This document shows, piece after piece, positions 23,224 to 35,079 of a stretch of 64,000 bases of DNA. The notes beneath the pieces are model-generated. The model saw only the letters and a program-made list of their open reading frames with translations, was not told the origin of the DNA and searched no databases. The DNA is from Gaeumannomyces sp. JS-464 (Eukaryota; Ascomycota; Sordariomycetes; Magnaporthales; Magnaporthaceae), in assembly GCA_002197995.1 (NCBI GenBank), contig NGZR01000001.1:4960001-5024000 (forward strand), written 5' to 3'. The position numbers were made by a program, and so were the translations under genes. Within the stretch, counting starts at the first letter, position 1. Each line of letters starts with the position of its first letter.

Positions 23224-24194
23224 ATGGCAGGCCTCCGCGCTCTCCTGATCAGCGCAGCAGCCATCTTCCTGGCCTTTGTTTTCCGCAGCTCCCCGTACGT
23301 CATGACGACAAACAAGCCATCGGGCTCCAAGCCCTGGGCCGACGGCCCGCTGGCGCTCATCCCGACGCCGCTGCACACCACGGACAAGACGGACCTTTTC
23401 ACCACGGGCGCCTCTCACATGGCGATGCTGCACAACGCCATCCACAGAGGCTACAACTCCATCTATCACCAGGCTGCCCACGTGCGTAACGCCGATAAAG
23501 CAGATTTTGTCGGCTATTGCCTAACCTGGCACAAATTTGTTGTTTCACACCATGACGACGAGGAGAATGTTCTCTTTCCCAGATGGAAGAGTTGCTAGGC
23601 GATAAGGAAGTCTGGGGGAAGACGCATCAGGAGCACGGTGAGCCCCCACCCCAATTTTCTGCCCCTGTCGTCCTTTCACAATCGTTCCTTAGGTCGGCCA
23701 TCTACTGACACAAGGCGGTTGGTGACGCCGCCTCGGCAATCCAGAGGCTTTCCTGCCCGGGCTTGCCGAGTTCCACAAGTATCTGAGCACCCTGCCCTCG
23801 CCCGCCGACTTCTCGGGCGCGGACCTGCTTAAGGTTATGGCCGGGTTCCAGGCGCCTTTCGAGGAGCACTTCCGATCCGAAATATCCACCATCGCGGACC
23901 TCGCCGCGCACCCCAACGCCCCAAGCCCGGCACCCCGAGGCCGACAAGGCGGCTGCCACCTTCTCGGCCTGGGGGAAGAAGACGGTCATGAAGGCCGGCG
24001 TTTTCGACGTCGTGCCCTTCTTCCTCGTCAACCTGGATGCCTCGTACGAGGGTGGCCGCTGGGCCAACTGGCCACCTATCCCCCGCCTATTCAAGTGGTC
24101 GCTTGTGAACCTGGGGTCTTGGTACGGCGGCCGCTGGCGTTTTGCCAGCTGTGACGGCGCCGGGAACAGGAGGGAGCTGTTTGCCCTGGAGTAG
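23224..24194 (+). CDS. Hemerythrin-like (HHE) domain protein with N-terminal membrane anchor
   Basis: Four-helix HHE cation-binding protein that probably holds a di-iron centre; a physiological role in fungi is not established. Exons 23224-23637 and 23745-24194 give about 287 residues. Residues 2-21 (AGLRALLISAAAIFLAFVFR) form one hydrophobic segment, a signal anchor. Metal-ligand motifs are HMAMLHNAIHRGYN, TWHKFVVSHHDDEENVLFP, KTHQEH and PFEEHF. Two single-base breaks occur. At 23578-23580 one C is missing between VLFP and QMEELLGDKEVWGK; without it the frame stops at once. At about 23918-23921 an extra C separates HPNA from EADKAAATFSAWGKK. Net length returns to a multiple of three. The end reads FDVVPFFLVNLDASYEGGRW and a C-terminal GNRRELFALE. 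Confidence 0.82.
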
Positions 24195-24750
24195 GAGTAT
24201 TATATGAGCCGATGTGCTAGCAATATTGGATATCACGACTGCCACACGTCGAACGGGGCTAGTAACAAGGGGCTCGTGTAATGCGTGTAATGGTGCGTAA
24301 GGCAATATCGAGTCCGCGTTGCAATATCCACGGAGATCTAGGTAGGGCGATATCACCACCCATAGGTCGTGATAACATGCACGCTGTATACATTTCACTG
24401 AAGTAATTATCTAGAAATACTCTCAGCCCCCTCGCCGTCCCGTTAGCTAAAAACGTAGGTAGATTCTCACTTCTGCACATGACCAAAAATCACGTTGGCT
24501 TCTGAGATGCCACAGGATCTAGCCATAGTTGACCATTTCTCAGACCTTCTGGCGATATCAGCTTTTCATCACAGGAGCCATTTTCTCGGTCTCGATTCCG
24601 AATTAAAAATCCATCAATTTAGAGCGGATATTCATGTTTGAGCTGAGGATATTGTTCTTTGCTTGGTGTAGTGAGATCTTGCCCTTGAAACTAACATTTG
24701 TAGGTTTGTATCCTCCTGAACCGGCATTGCTATCCCTGTTCGGATCCTTC
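24195..24750. other. Intergenic region between convergent genes
   Basis: AT-richer 3' flanks of the hemerythrin-like gene and the secreted-protein gene. No gene supported. Confidence 0.55.
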
Positions 24751-25418
24751 CTACTGGACGTCAACTGTAGGTTCGGGCGCAATCAAGCCGGGGGTGGCCT
24801 TCAGTCTCTCCTTCCACGCACTGAACTTTGCCGAGTCCATCTTGATGAGAGTTTTCCTTGCGTTCGAGCCCTGCCCGTCGTCGACGACGGTGCTGGTCGC
24901 CCAAACCTTGCTCTGTATGCTCTCCCAGTCCTTTTTGCACTTTTCTATGTTCTCCTGGTAGCACCGCTCGCGGTCCTTGTCCTTGGGGTGGTTCCAGCAG
25001 TCTTTTGTGACGCATCGGTACGGCGTCGTCGGGGTGGGCGGCGCTGTCGAGTGCCAGGTGGCCATGCGGTCCGTCGAGTTGGCCGTCCCCGTCGCCGTGC
25101 CGTTGACCTGGGCTATCGAGAAGGTCGAGTTGGCAGCGGCGCGGGAGAGGGTGGTGAGGGTGGTCTCATATTTAACGACCACGCTCGCGTTTTGCCTGAC
25201 CCGGGTGTGGTTCCAGTAGGCAACTTTGGTGGCACTAGGCGGAGCTGCGAGATGCTTTCGACGGGGAGCCCACAGTCAGCATCTCTCGCCCGTTGACGTT
25301 CCATTCTATCCCTCCTGGTATTTATACTTACCGCTGAGCTGTTGAGAAGCTGCGACGTTGTTTCTTGTGCGGCAGTGAAGCTGGCCGCTAGGGAGCCCAA
25401 CAGGAAGGCGAGCTGCAT
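24751..25418 (-). CDS. Small secreted protein of unknown function
   Basis: Two exons (25418-25332 and 25254-24751) joined by a GTAAGT...AAAG intron with a CTGAC branch site give 196 residues. Residues 1-18 (MQLAFLLGSLAASFTAAQ) are a clear signal peptide. The mature protein has several N-glycosylation sequons (NSS, NHT, NAS, NST, NGT) and a central segment YRCVTKDCWNHP...RERCYQENIEKCKKDW with four cysteines spaced like two disulfides. No family recognised. Small size, secretion and paired cysteines fit the broad class of effector-like or cell-surface proteins, but that is inference. The frame is intact. Confidence 0.68.
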
Positions 25419-25760
25419 TGTTGCAGGGACGATATGGTGAGCGCGATCACAATTTGAACGTTACACACAGAAGCAGAAAAGGGGTTCTCTCGCGGGGAAA
25501 GGAAGAATAGACTGATTAAAAAGGGACCGAGGGCGAGGAGGAACATTGATAAAGAAGGCCGTGGCATTGTTAGATTTTATGGTGGCACTCTATGTTTTGC
25601 CTATCCTATCTAAGAACCTGCCGTCAAGATTTTAATCCTTCGTAGGAGATGGTGACCTTATACAGCACCCAGTCGCCGCGCAGAAACCATATCAAGCCAA
25701 ATATTGCCACCAGCCACCAGTGAAGTATGAGGGCGGCATCGAAAAGTCAAAGATGTGTCC
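25419..25760. other. Intergenic region
   Basis: Spacer between the secreted-protein gene and the SDR 3' end, both on the minus strand. It should hold the promoter of the former. No distinct element seen. Confidence 0.5.
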
Positions 25761-26749
25761 TCATTCCTCTGCGTAAACATTGCCGGCAATGCCTTCAAAG
25801 ACGTCGAGGGCATGATCCAGTCTGTCTCTGACGAGTCTGTACCTCGGGATGACGTCCCTGCCAAGCGGTAGGAACACCTCGCCCTCGTGGCCTTCGCCGA
25901 CGCCAGTACCCGTAGCAACTTCGACGATGGCACGCGCGGCCTTTTCTGGGTCTCCATCGCCGACAAACTTGCCCGATGTGATGAGGTCAATGGTGTTTGC
26001 GACCGTTTTGCCCTTGTAGTCGTCCGCTAGCGGCACGGAGCCGACACGGGCGACGTTGGCCATGTTTGTGCGGAAGCCTCCGAGGTGCACCATAATGACA
26101 CGCACATTGAACTCCCGGATCTCCTTGTAGAGGACCTTGGACACCGCTAAGGTAGATACGAGAATCAGCACAAAGTTGCACATCCGGAGATCATAGTTGC
26201 CGCCACAATCGCCCAAGTTTGTGGGCTGAACTCACCATCGAGCGCCGACTTGGCGGCCGCGTACGCGCCCATGCTCTCCCTCCCTTCCAGCCCAGCACCC
26301 GAGCTCACGTTGACAATGACGCCAAAGCGCCGCCTCCGCATGTGCGCAACAGCGGCGCGTGCCAGCCTAAACGGCCCGAAAAAGACCGTCTCGAGCTGCG
26401 CGCGCACCTCGGCGTCGGTTAGCTGTTCAACGGTTTGGTGGACAGACCACCCGGCGTTGTTGACCAGCACGTCGATATGCTCGCCGCGGCCCTCGAGCTC
26501 GTCATCGACGAGCCGGAAGCAGGCGTCCGGGTCGTCCACGTCGAGTGCCAGCCAGCGGCCGCCGCGCTGCTCGACCTCGGCGACGAGCTCGGGCGTGCGG
26601 GCGGGGCTGCGGCTCGTGGCGATCAGGCGGTGGCCTGCGGCCTGGACGGCGCGGGCAAGGCAGAGGCCCAGGCCGGAGGAGCACCCCGTGATGAGGAAGG
26701 TGAGGGGCCGCGCGGGCGTGGTGAATCTGGTCTCGGGGACGGCGGACAT
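25761..26749 (-). CDS. Short-chain dehydrogenase/reductase
   Basis: Classical SDR oxidoreductase using NAD(P)H; substrate unknown. Exons 26749-26236 and 26146-25761 give 299 residues. Rossmann motif TGCSSGLG near residue 20, LALDVDDPD, NNAG within VLVNNAGWSVH, VNVSSGAG with the catalytic Ser, and YAAAK as the catalytic Tyr-Lys pair. The Arg/Ser-rich segment after the first strand (ATSRSP) suggests NADPH preference. The C-terminal part (HLGGFRTNMANVARVG, LPLGRDVIPRYRLVRDRLD) is typical of fungal SDRs annotated as retinol dehydrogenase- or ketoreductase-like. The start at 26749 was preferred over an upstream in-frame Met because of the CACCATGTCC context. The frame is intact. Confidence 0.88.
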
Positions 26750-28337
26750 GGTGCCTTTGTCTGCTTTGGGCCGACTGGTTCTGAACAAAGGGCGCTTGAA
26801 ACAGGACGAGAACGCCTTCTTGATTGCCCCCTACACCTTCCATTTTATCTCCATCTTTATAACATCGCAACGTCTGACCAATGTGGCCGGCCTCCGGACT
26901 CTGGTGCCGGACTTATGTCGGATGAGAGCAGGTTTAAGTCCGGGGTCGTACTTGGCGCAAGCTCCGAGTATAATCTCCACGCGCGCAGTACGAGCGTCTG
27001 GCCGAGAAATCCTTGCCGCAGCTCTCCTGTTCATAATCTCACAATAAGCAGCATGTTGAGCTTCCTGGGACCTGTGAATGATGGGAACGTATCTACCTAG
27101 GTACCAGGTAGGAAGCCTCCCCTAGCCTCACACCAAGTGCCGGCAGTGGTGACGTGAGATGTAGTTCGAAGAATGATCACCAGCTGCCGCCATATGGTGG
27201 CTGAATCATGAGGCAGCTGTGAAACAGGCATGTCCAAGGCGGCGTAGTTCATCTGGCGACATTGATGACTTTGTGGACAGCAGGAGCGGCTTCGTGGAGT
27301 TTACGCCGTGTCCCCGATGGTGTTGGTCCAGCGTGTGTTCGTCTCATCTCTGGGCCGGCTAAAGATCCGAAGTGTCAAGCTGCCACCCCACCTTTTCCGG
27401 CTCCAAAGTGGTCCGCTCATCATCGGCGGGCGGCAGCTCTGGTGAATCTTTAGATTCAAGGCTTGTAAGCAGAGAGCGTCAACTTTGTCTTCCGCATGTT
27501 CAATGTCTCCTATAGGTCGCTCTGATCCGAGCAAACCGATGAAAGGCATAGCGTATCCAGCCTATCCTCCATCTACAGTCCACCCCTTAACTGCGAGAAC
27601 CAGAAAAAGGCAGACACACATGTCTTGACTCTCCCCATCTGCGCATTGACCACGCCTTCTTCCAACCCCTGGGCCACAGATCGCCGTCAAAGCGACCCGC
27701 TCCTTGTCGACCACGGAGCATTGCGGGAGTTGCAGATCACGTCTCGTCTGCGCGCCTGGGCCCCGGCCTTCCCCGCGCTTATCATTTCCGGCGCGGCTCA
27801 ACATCCAGACGTCGCTTTGTGCTCGCGCACCGCTTACTAAAGTGATATCCCATCGGCAGCCGGTCGTACCGACGTCAAGCAAGTGAACAAGTAATTTCCA
27901 AGAGGGGTGATCGCGAACCCCAGGATCTGCAACTCCTCGCCGGATCCATGTTGCGCCAACCTTTGGCTCGATCTCTTCCCCACACCGGTCATCCCATGTG
28001 CCGATGGAGATCGCGGTAGCCTCCGTAGTTCTCCTCGTGATTAGATAGCTGTGGGAAGTATGGCTGGCGATGCGATTCCGAGGGGCGCTGCCATCTGAGC
28101 ACTTAATACCCCTGCTATCCCGGCCGTTCCGTGTCCGATCACTTCGCTGGGTCCTGTATCTCCCTCTGCCGCTGTTCGAAATGGAGCTTGATGCTTCCAT
28201 TTCTCCCATGTTTGCTCTTCACACATTTGTGTTTGTGTTGCCCATTTCTAAACGACGACGGCAGATAACTTCCACCCCAAACAATAGCCAAGACTGACGT
28301 GCACCAGCCCTACTTCTGCATCTAGGAGAGGAAAAAG
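26750..28337. other. Intergenic region between divergent genes
   Basis: About 1.6 kb between the SDR (minus) and a Pth11-type receptor (plus), so it should contain both promoters. A palindromic CTACCTAGGTA lies at about 27093-27103, like the one near 16640. No supportable gene. Confidence 0.5.
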
Positions 28338-29912
28338 ATGCAGCTAGTGGGTGAACCGGCGCCAGTACCTGGCCCTGGGGCGATGTTGGGGAGCCCAAAT
28401 GCCGGGCTGACCCACGAGTCTCAACAACTTGGCCTGTACTTGTGCACAGGACTCACCTGGCTTATCGGCGGCTGTTTTGTTGCCTTGCGTTTCTACACGA
28501 GGAGGCAGATTTTGAGGATCCTGGGCGCTGCTGACTGGTGTATACTCGCGGCATGGGTATGTTTATATGAATTCTTCTTCGGGGAACACACTGCCGTTAT
28601 GAGCTCTCGCTAACAGCCCATTTTCCCTTGCAGATATTCGCCACTGGTGTCATGGTCGCTTCCATTGACCGTTTGTCTCCCTCTCCCTAGTCACATTTTG
28701 TGCCATGGTTTATGGTGCAAGCAGGAGTCTAACATAAGGCGCGCGGATTCTAGAGATCTATACCGGGCAAGGGAAGCATATTTGGGACACTGATCCTGCC
28801 GACTTGGCATTTGGCATAAGGGTAAGCATTTATAGCCCCCTTTTTCTCCAGTGACGCTCCAGCTGACTCTTTGTCAGGCCTCTTGGTACAGCATCCTCTT
28901 CTACAGTCTCACAGTCTGCTTCGTCAAGATATCCATCCTGCTGCTCTACTTCACGTTCTTTACTGTCGGCTGGACCTGGTGGGCGGCACGGATGATCATG
29001 GGCTTCGTCATCATATCCAACGTGTGGACTATCGGTTCAGTTCTTACGGCATGCATTCCCCTCCAAGCCTACTGGGACATCACGGTCCGGAACGGCGCGC
29101 TATGCCAGTCGGAACAGATCTGGTGGTTCAATAACGGGCTGCACGTCGCCACCGACTTTTTTATCTTCGCCCTCCCCTTGCCCGTTATCTGGAACCTACG
29201 GATGCCCTGGCGGCAAAAGCTGGTCATGGTTGCCTTGTTCGCATTGGGTTTCTTGTAAGTCGCGCTCCCTTGTCGAAGGCGTGGGCAGACCTGCCATGGC
29301 TAATGCTGTGCGAAATTATTCTGCGAACAGCGTCTGCATTCTGGCGATCGTCCGCCTTGTGCTCCTAATCGACACCACCCGCACGCCCGGGTCGGATTTG
29401 ACCTGGAACACGGCCTCCAACACGTACTGGACATGTATCGAGGTTAACCTGGCCATTGCTTGCGCGTGTGGTGTGACGCTTAAGCCGCTGATAGTTCGCC
29501 GCTTCCCCCGTCTGTTTGGCATCGATCGCACCACCAAATCAGTCGCCCTGGCTCGCGCCGCAGCTGCCGACCATTACTTATCGCCCCCGACAGTGGGAAC
29601 GCGCGGGACGCGCAAGTACGGCGATGCGCCCCGGATCGACAGCTGGATCGACTTTCCGGAAAGCTGGACGGCTTCGAATTTTATGGCAAGGAGGCGAAGC
29701 TCGATAGCGATGAATCTCTGTACAGCAGGGATGGTCATTATCTGGGCCCAGCACAAGAGACAAGAACGGAGCGTGCTGGTGACAGGGAGAGCACTATCGG
29801 AATCGCAGTGTCAGACGAGGGGACTCCGGGCCAGCTGGGATCCGACCAAAACAGGTTGGCGACCTGGAAGGAAGCCCATCCTATAGGGGGCCTGACCACG
29901 GGGTTCAGTTGA
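28338..29912 (+). CDS. Pth11-type seven-helix membrane protein without CFEM
   Basis: Member of the fungal rhodopsin-like/Pth11-related family. Five exons (28338-28556, 28634-28670, 28754-28821, 28878-29254, 29331-29912) give about 427 residues. It begins with a short extracellular N-terminus and helices GLYLCTGLTWLIGGCFVALRF (then RFYTRR), DWCILAAWIFATGVMVASI, WYSILFYSLTVCFVKISILL, MIMGFVIISNVWTIGSVLTA, the GALCQSEQIWWFNNGLHVATD loop, VMVALFALGFFVCILAIVRL and WTCIEVNLAIACACGVTLKP, the family hallmark. Exon 2 is only 37 nt and uses a GTTTGT donor. The tail changes frame in the T-run at 29677-29681: adding one T joins ESWTASNF to YGKEAKLDSDESLYSRDG, a normal acidic tail ending at 29912. Ligand unknown. 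Confidence 0.82.
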
Positions 29913-30031
29913 GGGTGTGTTGTGATGGTTCCCGCGTGATGGGTCTGAGATAGGATAGTAATGACGCCGGGATAAGGAAGGTATACGCGCTGAAGGGTCA
30001 TTTCAGGGCTCGGAGTTTGGATTTCGGGTTT

Positions 30032-30064
<33 letters not shown>

Positions 30065-30575
30065 GCGTGCAGTCGTCACCTTTTCCTGGCTTTCAGTGGG
30101 TGTGCTCTTTGGAAGTCTTGGGGTCTTGGGATAGCCGGCGCCGAGTTCCAGGCGAACGGGCCCGGCATTTGTATGACTGAATAGGTAGCTGCTAATATGT
30201 AAATGAATTTTATGAGACCGGACACGCCCGTATAGATGCCAAGAGGTCTCAATCGTTTGAGATGTTGATATCTCGATGGGTTGGATAACCCTGTGAATGG
30301 TAGGTTATTGGAATGCGCACTGTCTGGTCCACCAACTTGAACGAGTTATAAGGGGTTCCAGGCCTGGAAGCCCCGTTCGCAGTGCTCGGGCCATCGTGTA
30401 ATCAATATTGAAGGCACGGGCGCTGGGTTCGATCTATTTTGTTGGGCGGAGGCGTCTCGCGCTGGTGGCGGGCTTCGATCATAACATTCGAATCAGTGCA
30501 GAAGTTGAGCACTCACGATGACTCGACGACGCCTGTGCTCGAAGAAAAGCCATCAATTCTTGCAGGGTACCAAAA
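29913..30575. other. Intergenic region between convergent genes
   Basis: 3' flanks of the receptor gene (plus) and the SET gene (minus), with a long T tract listed separately. No gene supported. Confidence 0.6.
30034..30063. repeat. T30 mononucleotide tract
   Basis: Thirty consecutive T residues (seen on the plus strand) about 120 bases after the receptor stop. On the minus strand it is A30 and lies beyond the SET gene stop. It could be a retroposed poly-A relic or simple slippage; no target-site duplication was found by eye. Confidence 0.9.
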
Positions 30576-33042
30576 TTACTTCTCAGCCGGTGCCGTCATT
30601 ATGTCGACGTTATTCTCCCACCCTGAAACCATCTTGAACCCAAACGCCGCCGCCGCCTCCCACTGCTCACCCTCGCTATCTCGCCCCAACGCCCGGTGCG
30701 CATCCGCTCCGTACTTAAGCGCTCTCAGTACATGAATCGTCATCAGTCCTGCTGCTTCTGAGAGCTGCGACTGGAACAAGTCCTGCATTCCGGTGCCCTC
30801 GCCGAGCCCATCGGCTGTCGCTGCTGCTTGTGGCCGCGCGCTCTGGGGCAGCAAGAAGCCGAAGTCTCGTACCACCGCCAGCGCCTTTTGAATCACCTTG
30901 ACATGGTTGCGGCGTCCCCGGTACGCCTCGATCAGCCACATGTGCGGAAATACAAGCATCAGCCGCGGCAGCAATCTGGAGTGACCCTCAGCGCTGCCTT
31001 CGCCGTAAACATCGCGCTCGTGCGCGTCCTCGAGCTGCCTCGACAACCTCTCGACGTTGCGGATGGTTGCGTCTGGAACAGTGCCAGTCGGCTGCCTCCT
31101 GTCTACTGTCAGCCCCAGGGAGGACTTCCCGGGCGCCGACTTGGCCGTCCGGTTCGCGAGCTTCTCGATCTGTGTCAGGAGTGTCTTGCGCCTCGTGTAG
31201 GCCCCGCCCGCCCCCGTGGCCGGGTCCGCCATCACCACGGGCTTTTCGGCCTCACAGAGCGCGCAGGCACACTCGAACCCCCACCAATGCCGGAACTGCC
31301 GCTTGGCGCTCGTTCCAATCGGCCCGGACGGGGACGTACTGCTGCGTGATCTCCTCGCCCTCGGGGATGTCGCGCGACGCCCGTGTGATGAATAGGTCGC
31401 CACAGAAGGCGCGCGTGCTGTTGGCCACGCACGCGTGGTTCATGATGGCCGCGTGCGGCCAGATGCCCCTGGTCTGCGCCGGCTCCGGCACGCCCTCGGG
31501 GCGGGGTCGAGTGTTGTCTACCGTCAGAGGAGGGCAGCTGTGACAATTCCTGGTGCGGACCAACTCCGTGTGGAAGACGTCGACGACGGGTGTGCCGTCG
31601 ACCACGGTACCTTCCTTACCCGTTGAACAGGCGTATTCTCCGGCCCAGCACCCCGCAAGCTGGGCCGCGACTGTGGGACTGTCGTACATACGGCGAACCA
31701 TGCCGGCGTATAGGCCAGCGGCGGACCCTTCGTCGTCGTACTTGCTCGGCATGACCGTCGCTTTCTCCACGAAAACGAGCTCGCCCGCTCGGATGAGTTC
31801 TGTGGCGAACAGGCCCCGTCCATGCATGGATGATTTCTTCACAGCCGTCCGTCTAGTGAAGTCTGCGACGTCTAGATGGACGTTTGGCTTTGGCCCGGCG
31901 GGGGAGACCGATGCAGCGAGTGCCGGAAAGTCGTATCCGCCCGTATCCTCCTCACGAATCCGGTCAAGTGTCCGCGCTCGCTCCTTCTTCAGAGTTGCGG
32001 CTGCTGAGTCGCTCGGATGCAGCGCGAGCGCGAGGTCGAGCTGCTCAAGCGCGCCACGGAAGTCTCTTAGCGCGTAGGCTGCTTTGGCCGCCGTCAAATG
32101 TCCCCGCCAGTCAGCCGATCCTCCGGTCAGCGATGCCAGCGCATCCGACCTGGCAGCGTCGTGCCTGCCGAGTAGCAGATTGGTTCCAGCCCGTTTGGTG
32201 TACACAGCTGCCGCTGCTACGTCTCCGCCCAGGCTCTCGTCCTCATCCTGTGACTTCACGAAGTCAAGGGCCTCGGTATAACTGTCAAAGTCGTGTGTTA
32301 CTAATTATCCTTCCGTTGACCCCAATAATCGTGCTAGGCTCTTTCAGAATGACATACCAAAATGCGGCCGTTGCCAGATCCCCTTGAATGAAAGCAGTAT
32401 CACCTGCTGTCTTCCACTCCTCCAGCGAACTGAGCAAGGGATGCTCCACGCCACCTTTGAGCCCTAGTGGGATGATGGGATCACTGAATCGCAGGAGCAG
32501 GATGTCTGAAGGGTGGTCGACCGAAATAATCGGCGTGTTGCTCTCAGGGTACACATCCTGCCCTGCTGGCGGACATCTGTAAAACGGCTCTTTGACCGCG
32601 ACGAAGCACCCCTCGGGGATGTTGGACAAGATGGAAGAATCGCTGTGTGCGAAGATGACCAGTCTCTCAACATCGCCATGCTCGTCTTCCACGACAGTCA
32701 CGGTTCCGATGCCGCTGTATGGCAACGCCACGATACGGAGAACCAGGACCTTGCCACGGTGATGCTTGCCTTGCTCCAAGGCGCGAAGCGGGATCTACCG
32801 CGGGGTCAACTTGTGTTCTTCCCCAGCCTCTCCGACATCAGACTCACTTTTTCAAGCTCGCTGATCGGCTTGGCGGATGCTGGGTATGGATTATCAAGGT
32901 CAGGCCGTTTGACGGAGCGAGAGCCGACGGGGCTGTTGTGCTGCTCCTGCAGCTTTTCGACCTGGGAATTGTGGTATTTGACGAGTTCGTCTTTGGTGCG
33001 TCGCGCCTTGGCTGCCCCGTCCAGCTTGGCCGATAGCGCCAT
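30576..33042 (-). CDS. TPR- and SET-domain protein, SMYD-like without a clear MYND finger
   Basis: Probable protein lysine methyltransferase. Exons 33042-32848, 32794-32358 and 32281-30576 give about 778 residues. The first about 200 residues combine a charged N-terminus (KARRTKDELVKYHNSQVEK) with a beta-rich part reading GKVLVLRIVALPYSGIGTVTV and GCFVAVKEPFY. TPR-like helices follow (EEWKTAGDTAFIQGDLATAA, YTKRAGTNLLLGRHDAARSD). The SET domain starts at KKSSMHGRGLFATELIRAGE and contains IMNHACVANS (the NHSCxPN-type motif), then EGEEITQQYVPV and a post-SET FECACALCEAEK. A HGRGLF start and cysteine post-SET are typical of the TPR-SET group in fungi. One base too many near 31305-31312 splits the SET core from post-SET. 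The C-terminal 200 residues are helical. Confidence 0.82.
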
Positions 33043-33473
33043 TTTCCGCGTAATGCTGGGTTTTGCCAGGAAAGAGCAAAGAGCTCTCGTTATTACCAGT
33101 TACGACAGTGGTCGAAGCCTCTCGAAGCTGGGAATGTCTGGTTCTTCGAAATTGGTCTACTTTGAAGGTGAAAAGCCAGATCCAGCAAGATAAACTATTG
33201 CCATGTTCGCCGATCTTCTCCAGAGGAGATGTGGCCACCTCGGAATCATTAGAGCCGCATCTTGATCGGGAAGCCAGCTGCTCGGAGACGCCTTGGCGAC
33301 GGCGGTTGCGACATTTAGCCTGGATCTTTCAGGTTCCTTACCCGCAATCGCTCCCAATACACGGCCCGATCCTGAACCTCGCCTATGATTGCCGCCAATC
33401 ACACCAGACAGAAACAGTCGGCCGCTTCAGGGGTCCGAAAGAACTGAATTGTTTTCTCTCGAACGGCACTCCA
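33043..33473. other. Intergenic region
   Basis: About 430 bases between the SET gene and the D-serine dehydratase 3' end, both on the minus strand. It should hold the SET gene promoter. No distinct element. Confidence 0.5.
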
Positions 33474-35079
33474 TCACCAGCCCCTTGTCTTGATGTATAT
33501 GTCTACAACCTCGTCCTCCCTGCCTTTGAGATCAGAATCGATGACGAAATACCAGCCAAATGACTGCTTGTTATACAGGCGTGGTTGGGCCAGAGCTGGA
33601 TCTTCTGTCCGATCTCAAACTCGTCAGGCTTGACAGCAGCTTGGCTGTCAGGTGCACGCCAAGTCAGAATCCCGTGCTCTTGGGAGAACCTGCCGACGAT
33701 CCAGCCCTCGAACTTCTCCACGTCGCAGTCAGGCAGCGCCAGCGGCTTGCCGTCGGCGCCTTTCCTGCCCCAGGGGTGGACGACTGCCATTCCCGGGTAC
33801 GCTTTGCAGAACTCGCGCCCGAGCGCCAGGCCTCCCGCGCCGCAGAGGGCTTCAGAGGTCTTGCCGCCGTCCCCCCGCCGGGGTATATGCTGCATACCTC
33901 GGAAAGGACCGTCATGGCCACATCCCTCCACGAGACCAGGGCCGAGGAGACAGAGTGGACGGCCAGCTGCTGCATGTCGAGCAGCGGGTACACGCCCGCG
34001 TGTATTTCGGCGACGTGTCCTTTGGACTTGATTTCCTGGAACAGAGCACTGAGTGTGGCGGTGGCGGGCATCAACTCACCCGGGAGCTCGCTGCCGCCAG
34101 CGACTTGGGGTGATGACAAAAGGTTCTGCACTGCGAGGGCAGTGGGCGACGCGCCCGCCGACAGAACCAACGGGGGTAGCTCCCTCCGCTGCGAGCCCTG
34201 CCTCTCCCTTGCCGCCTGCACCACCGCGTCGGCACCCTTGGTAAGGGCGTCCAGCTCAGCGGTCATCATGGCGACGGCGGCCGTGCGGCTGTCGCCGCCG
34301 TACGAGTGGCCGGCGTGGGAGTACATGCCGGACAAGACCACGGCGCCGGCGTCGTGCGCCGCCAGTGCTGCGCCAGTGACGGCCCGCAACGACTCGGACC
34401 CGACATCGACACCGGCCCTTCTTCCGCCCATGTCCACTTTGATGTAGACACGGGGCGCCGTATGCGTCGTCGTTGTTGGCTCGCCGAAGAAGCGGGTGAG
34501 GTGCTGCAACTGGGCTGGGTGGTCGACCAGCACGCTGATGCTGCCGGGGCCCAGGGCGTCGCCGACGGCAGCCAGACGCGCCATCTGCCCGGGAGCTATT
34601 GGGAGGCCGTATAAGACATTGACGGCCCTGCCCTGCGCCCGGTACTCCTTGAGCAGTGGGAGGAGGAACTCGGCCTCCTCCAGTGTTGACACGACGATCT
34701 GTGCGGGCCTGGCGGGATCATCGCCTATCTGCAGGCGAGTGATTTCTACCGTCTAGGGACCCAGATGGAATTAACCCTCTTCTCTTCATTCCGATTTGTT
34801 CTTCTCTGGGCGAAACAAAAAGGAAAGCTAAAAGACCCATAAAGGGCGAGACAAAAGTTAAATTACCTTGTGAGTCTTGACATGTGCCCTCCATTGCAGA
34901 CCGAGGTCGCAACATGCGGCTAGCATGCGCTCGCAGTTCCTCCTTACGGCCGCGACGTCGAGGATGGCAGACGGCGTAGGCAGATCCGAGAGGGACTTGC
35001 CCAGATAGAGACCGGTGAGGACATCCTTTGGGGAGCTCGGGTAGAGCCGCGCCAGCTGCGGCTCTTCTTGCTTGGCCAT
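33474..35079 (-). CDS. DSD1: D-serine dehydratase (PLP and zinc dependent)
   Basis: Eukaryotic D-serine ammonia-lyase of the alanine-racemase fold: D-serine goes to pyruvate and ammonia through 2-aminoacrylate. Exons 35079-34867 and 34752-33474 give about 497 residues. SDLPTPSAILDVAAVRRNCE opens the barrel, and RAHVKTHK (residues 64-71) holds the PLP lysine (K68). VLYGLPIAPGQMARLAAVG, VYIKVDMGGRRAGVD, SGMYSHAGHSYGG and EIHAGVYPLLDMQQ follow. The C-terminal WPNHACI supplies the His and Cys zinc ligands, then FGWYFVIDSDLKGREDEVVD to the end. Two single bases are missing: one from the C6 run (33871-33876, G-run on the coding strand) between SIYPGG and DGGKTSEALCG, and one near 33570-33574 just after NHACI. 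Restoring both gives a continuous frame to the stop at 33474. An amino acid racemase or D-threonine aldolase relative is less likely because of the zinc motif. Confidence 0.9.

Noticed and set aside
27562..28209. Minus-strand frame of about 215 codons in a spacer
   Set aside because: Composition is that of random sequence, no recognisable domain, and the region should hold the promoter of the downstream receptor.
30034..30063. T30 tract as the tail of a retroelement
   Set aside because: No reverse transcriptase remnant, no target duplication and no element body next to it could be found; kept only as a simple repeat.
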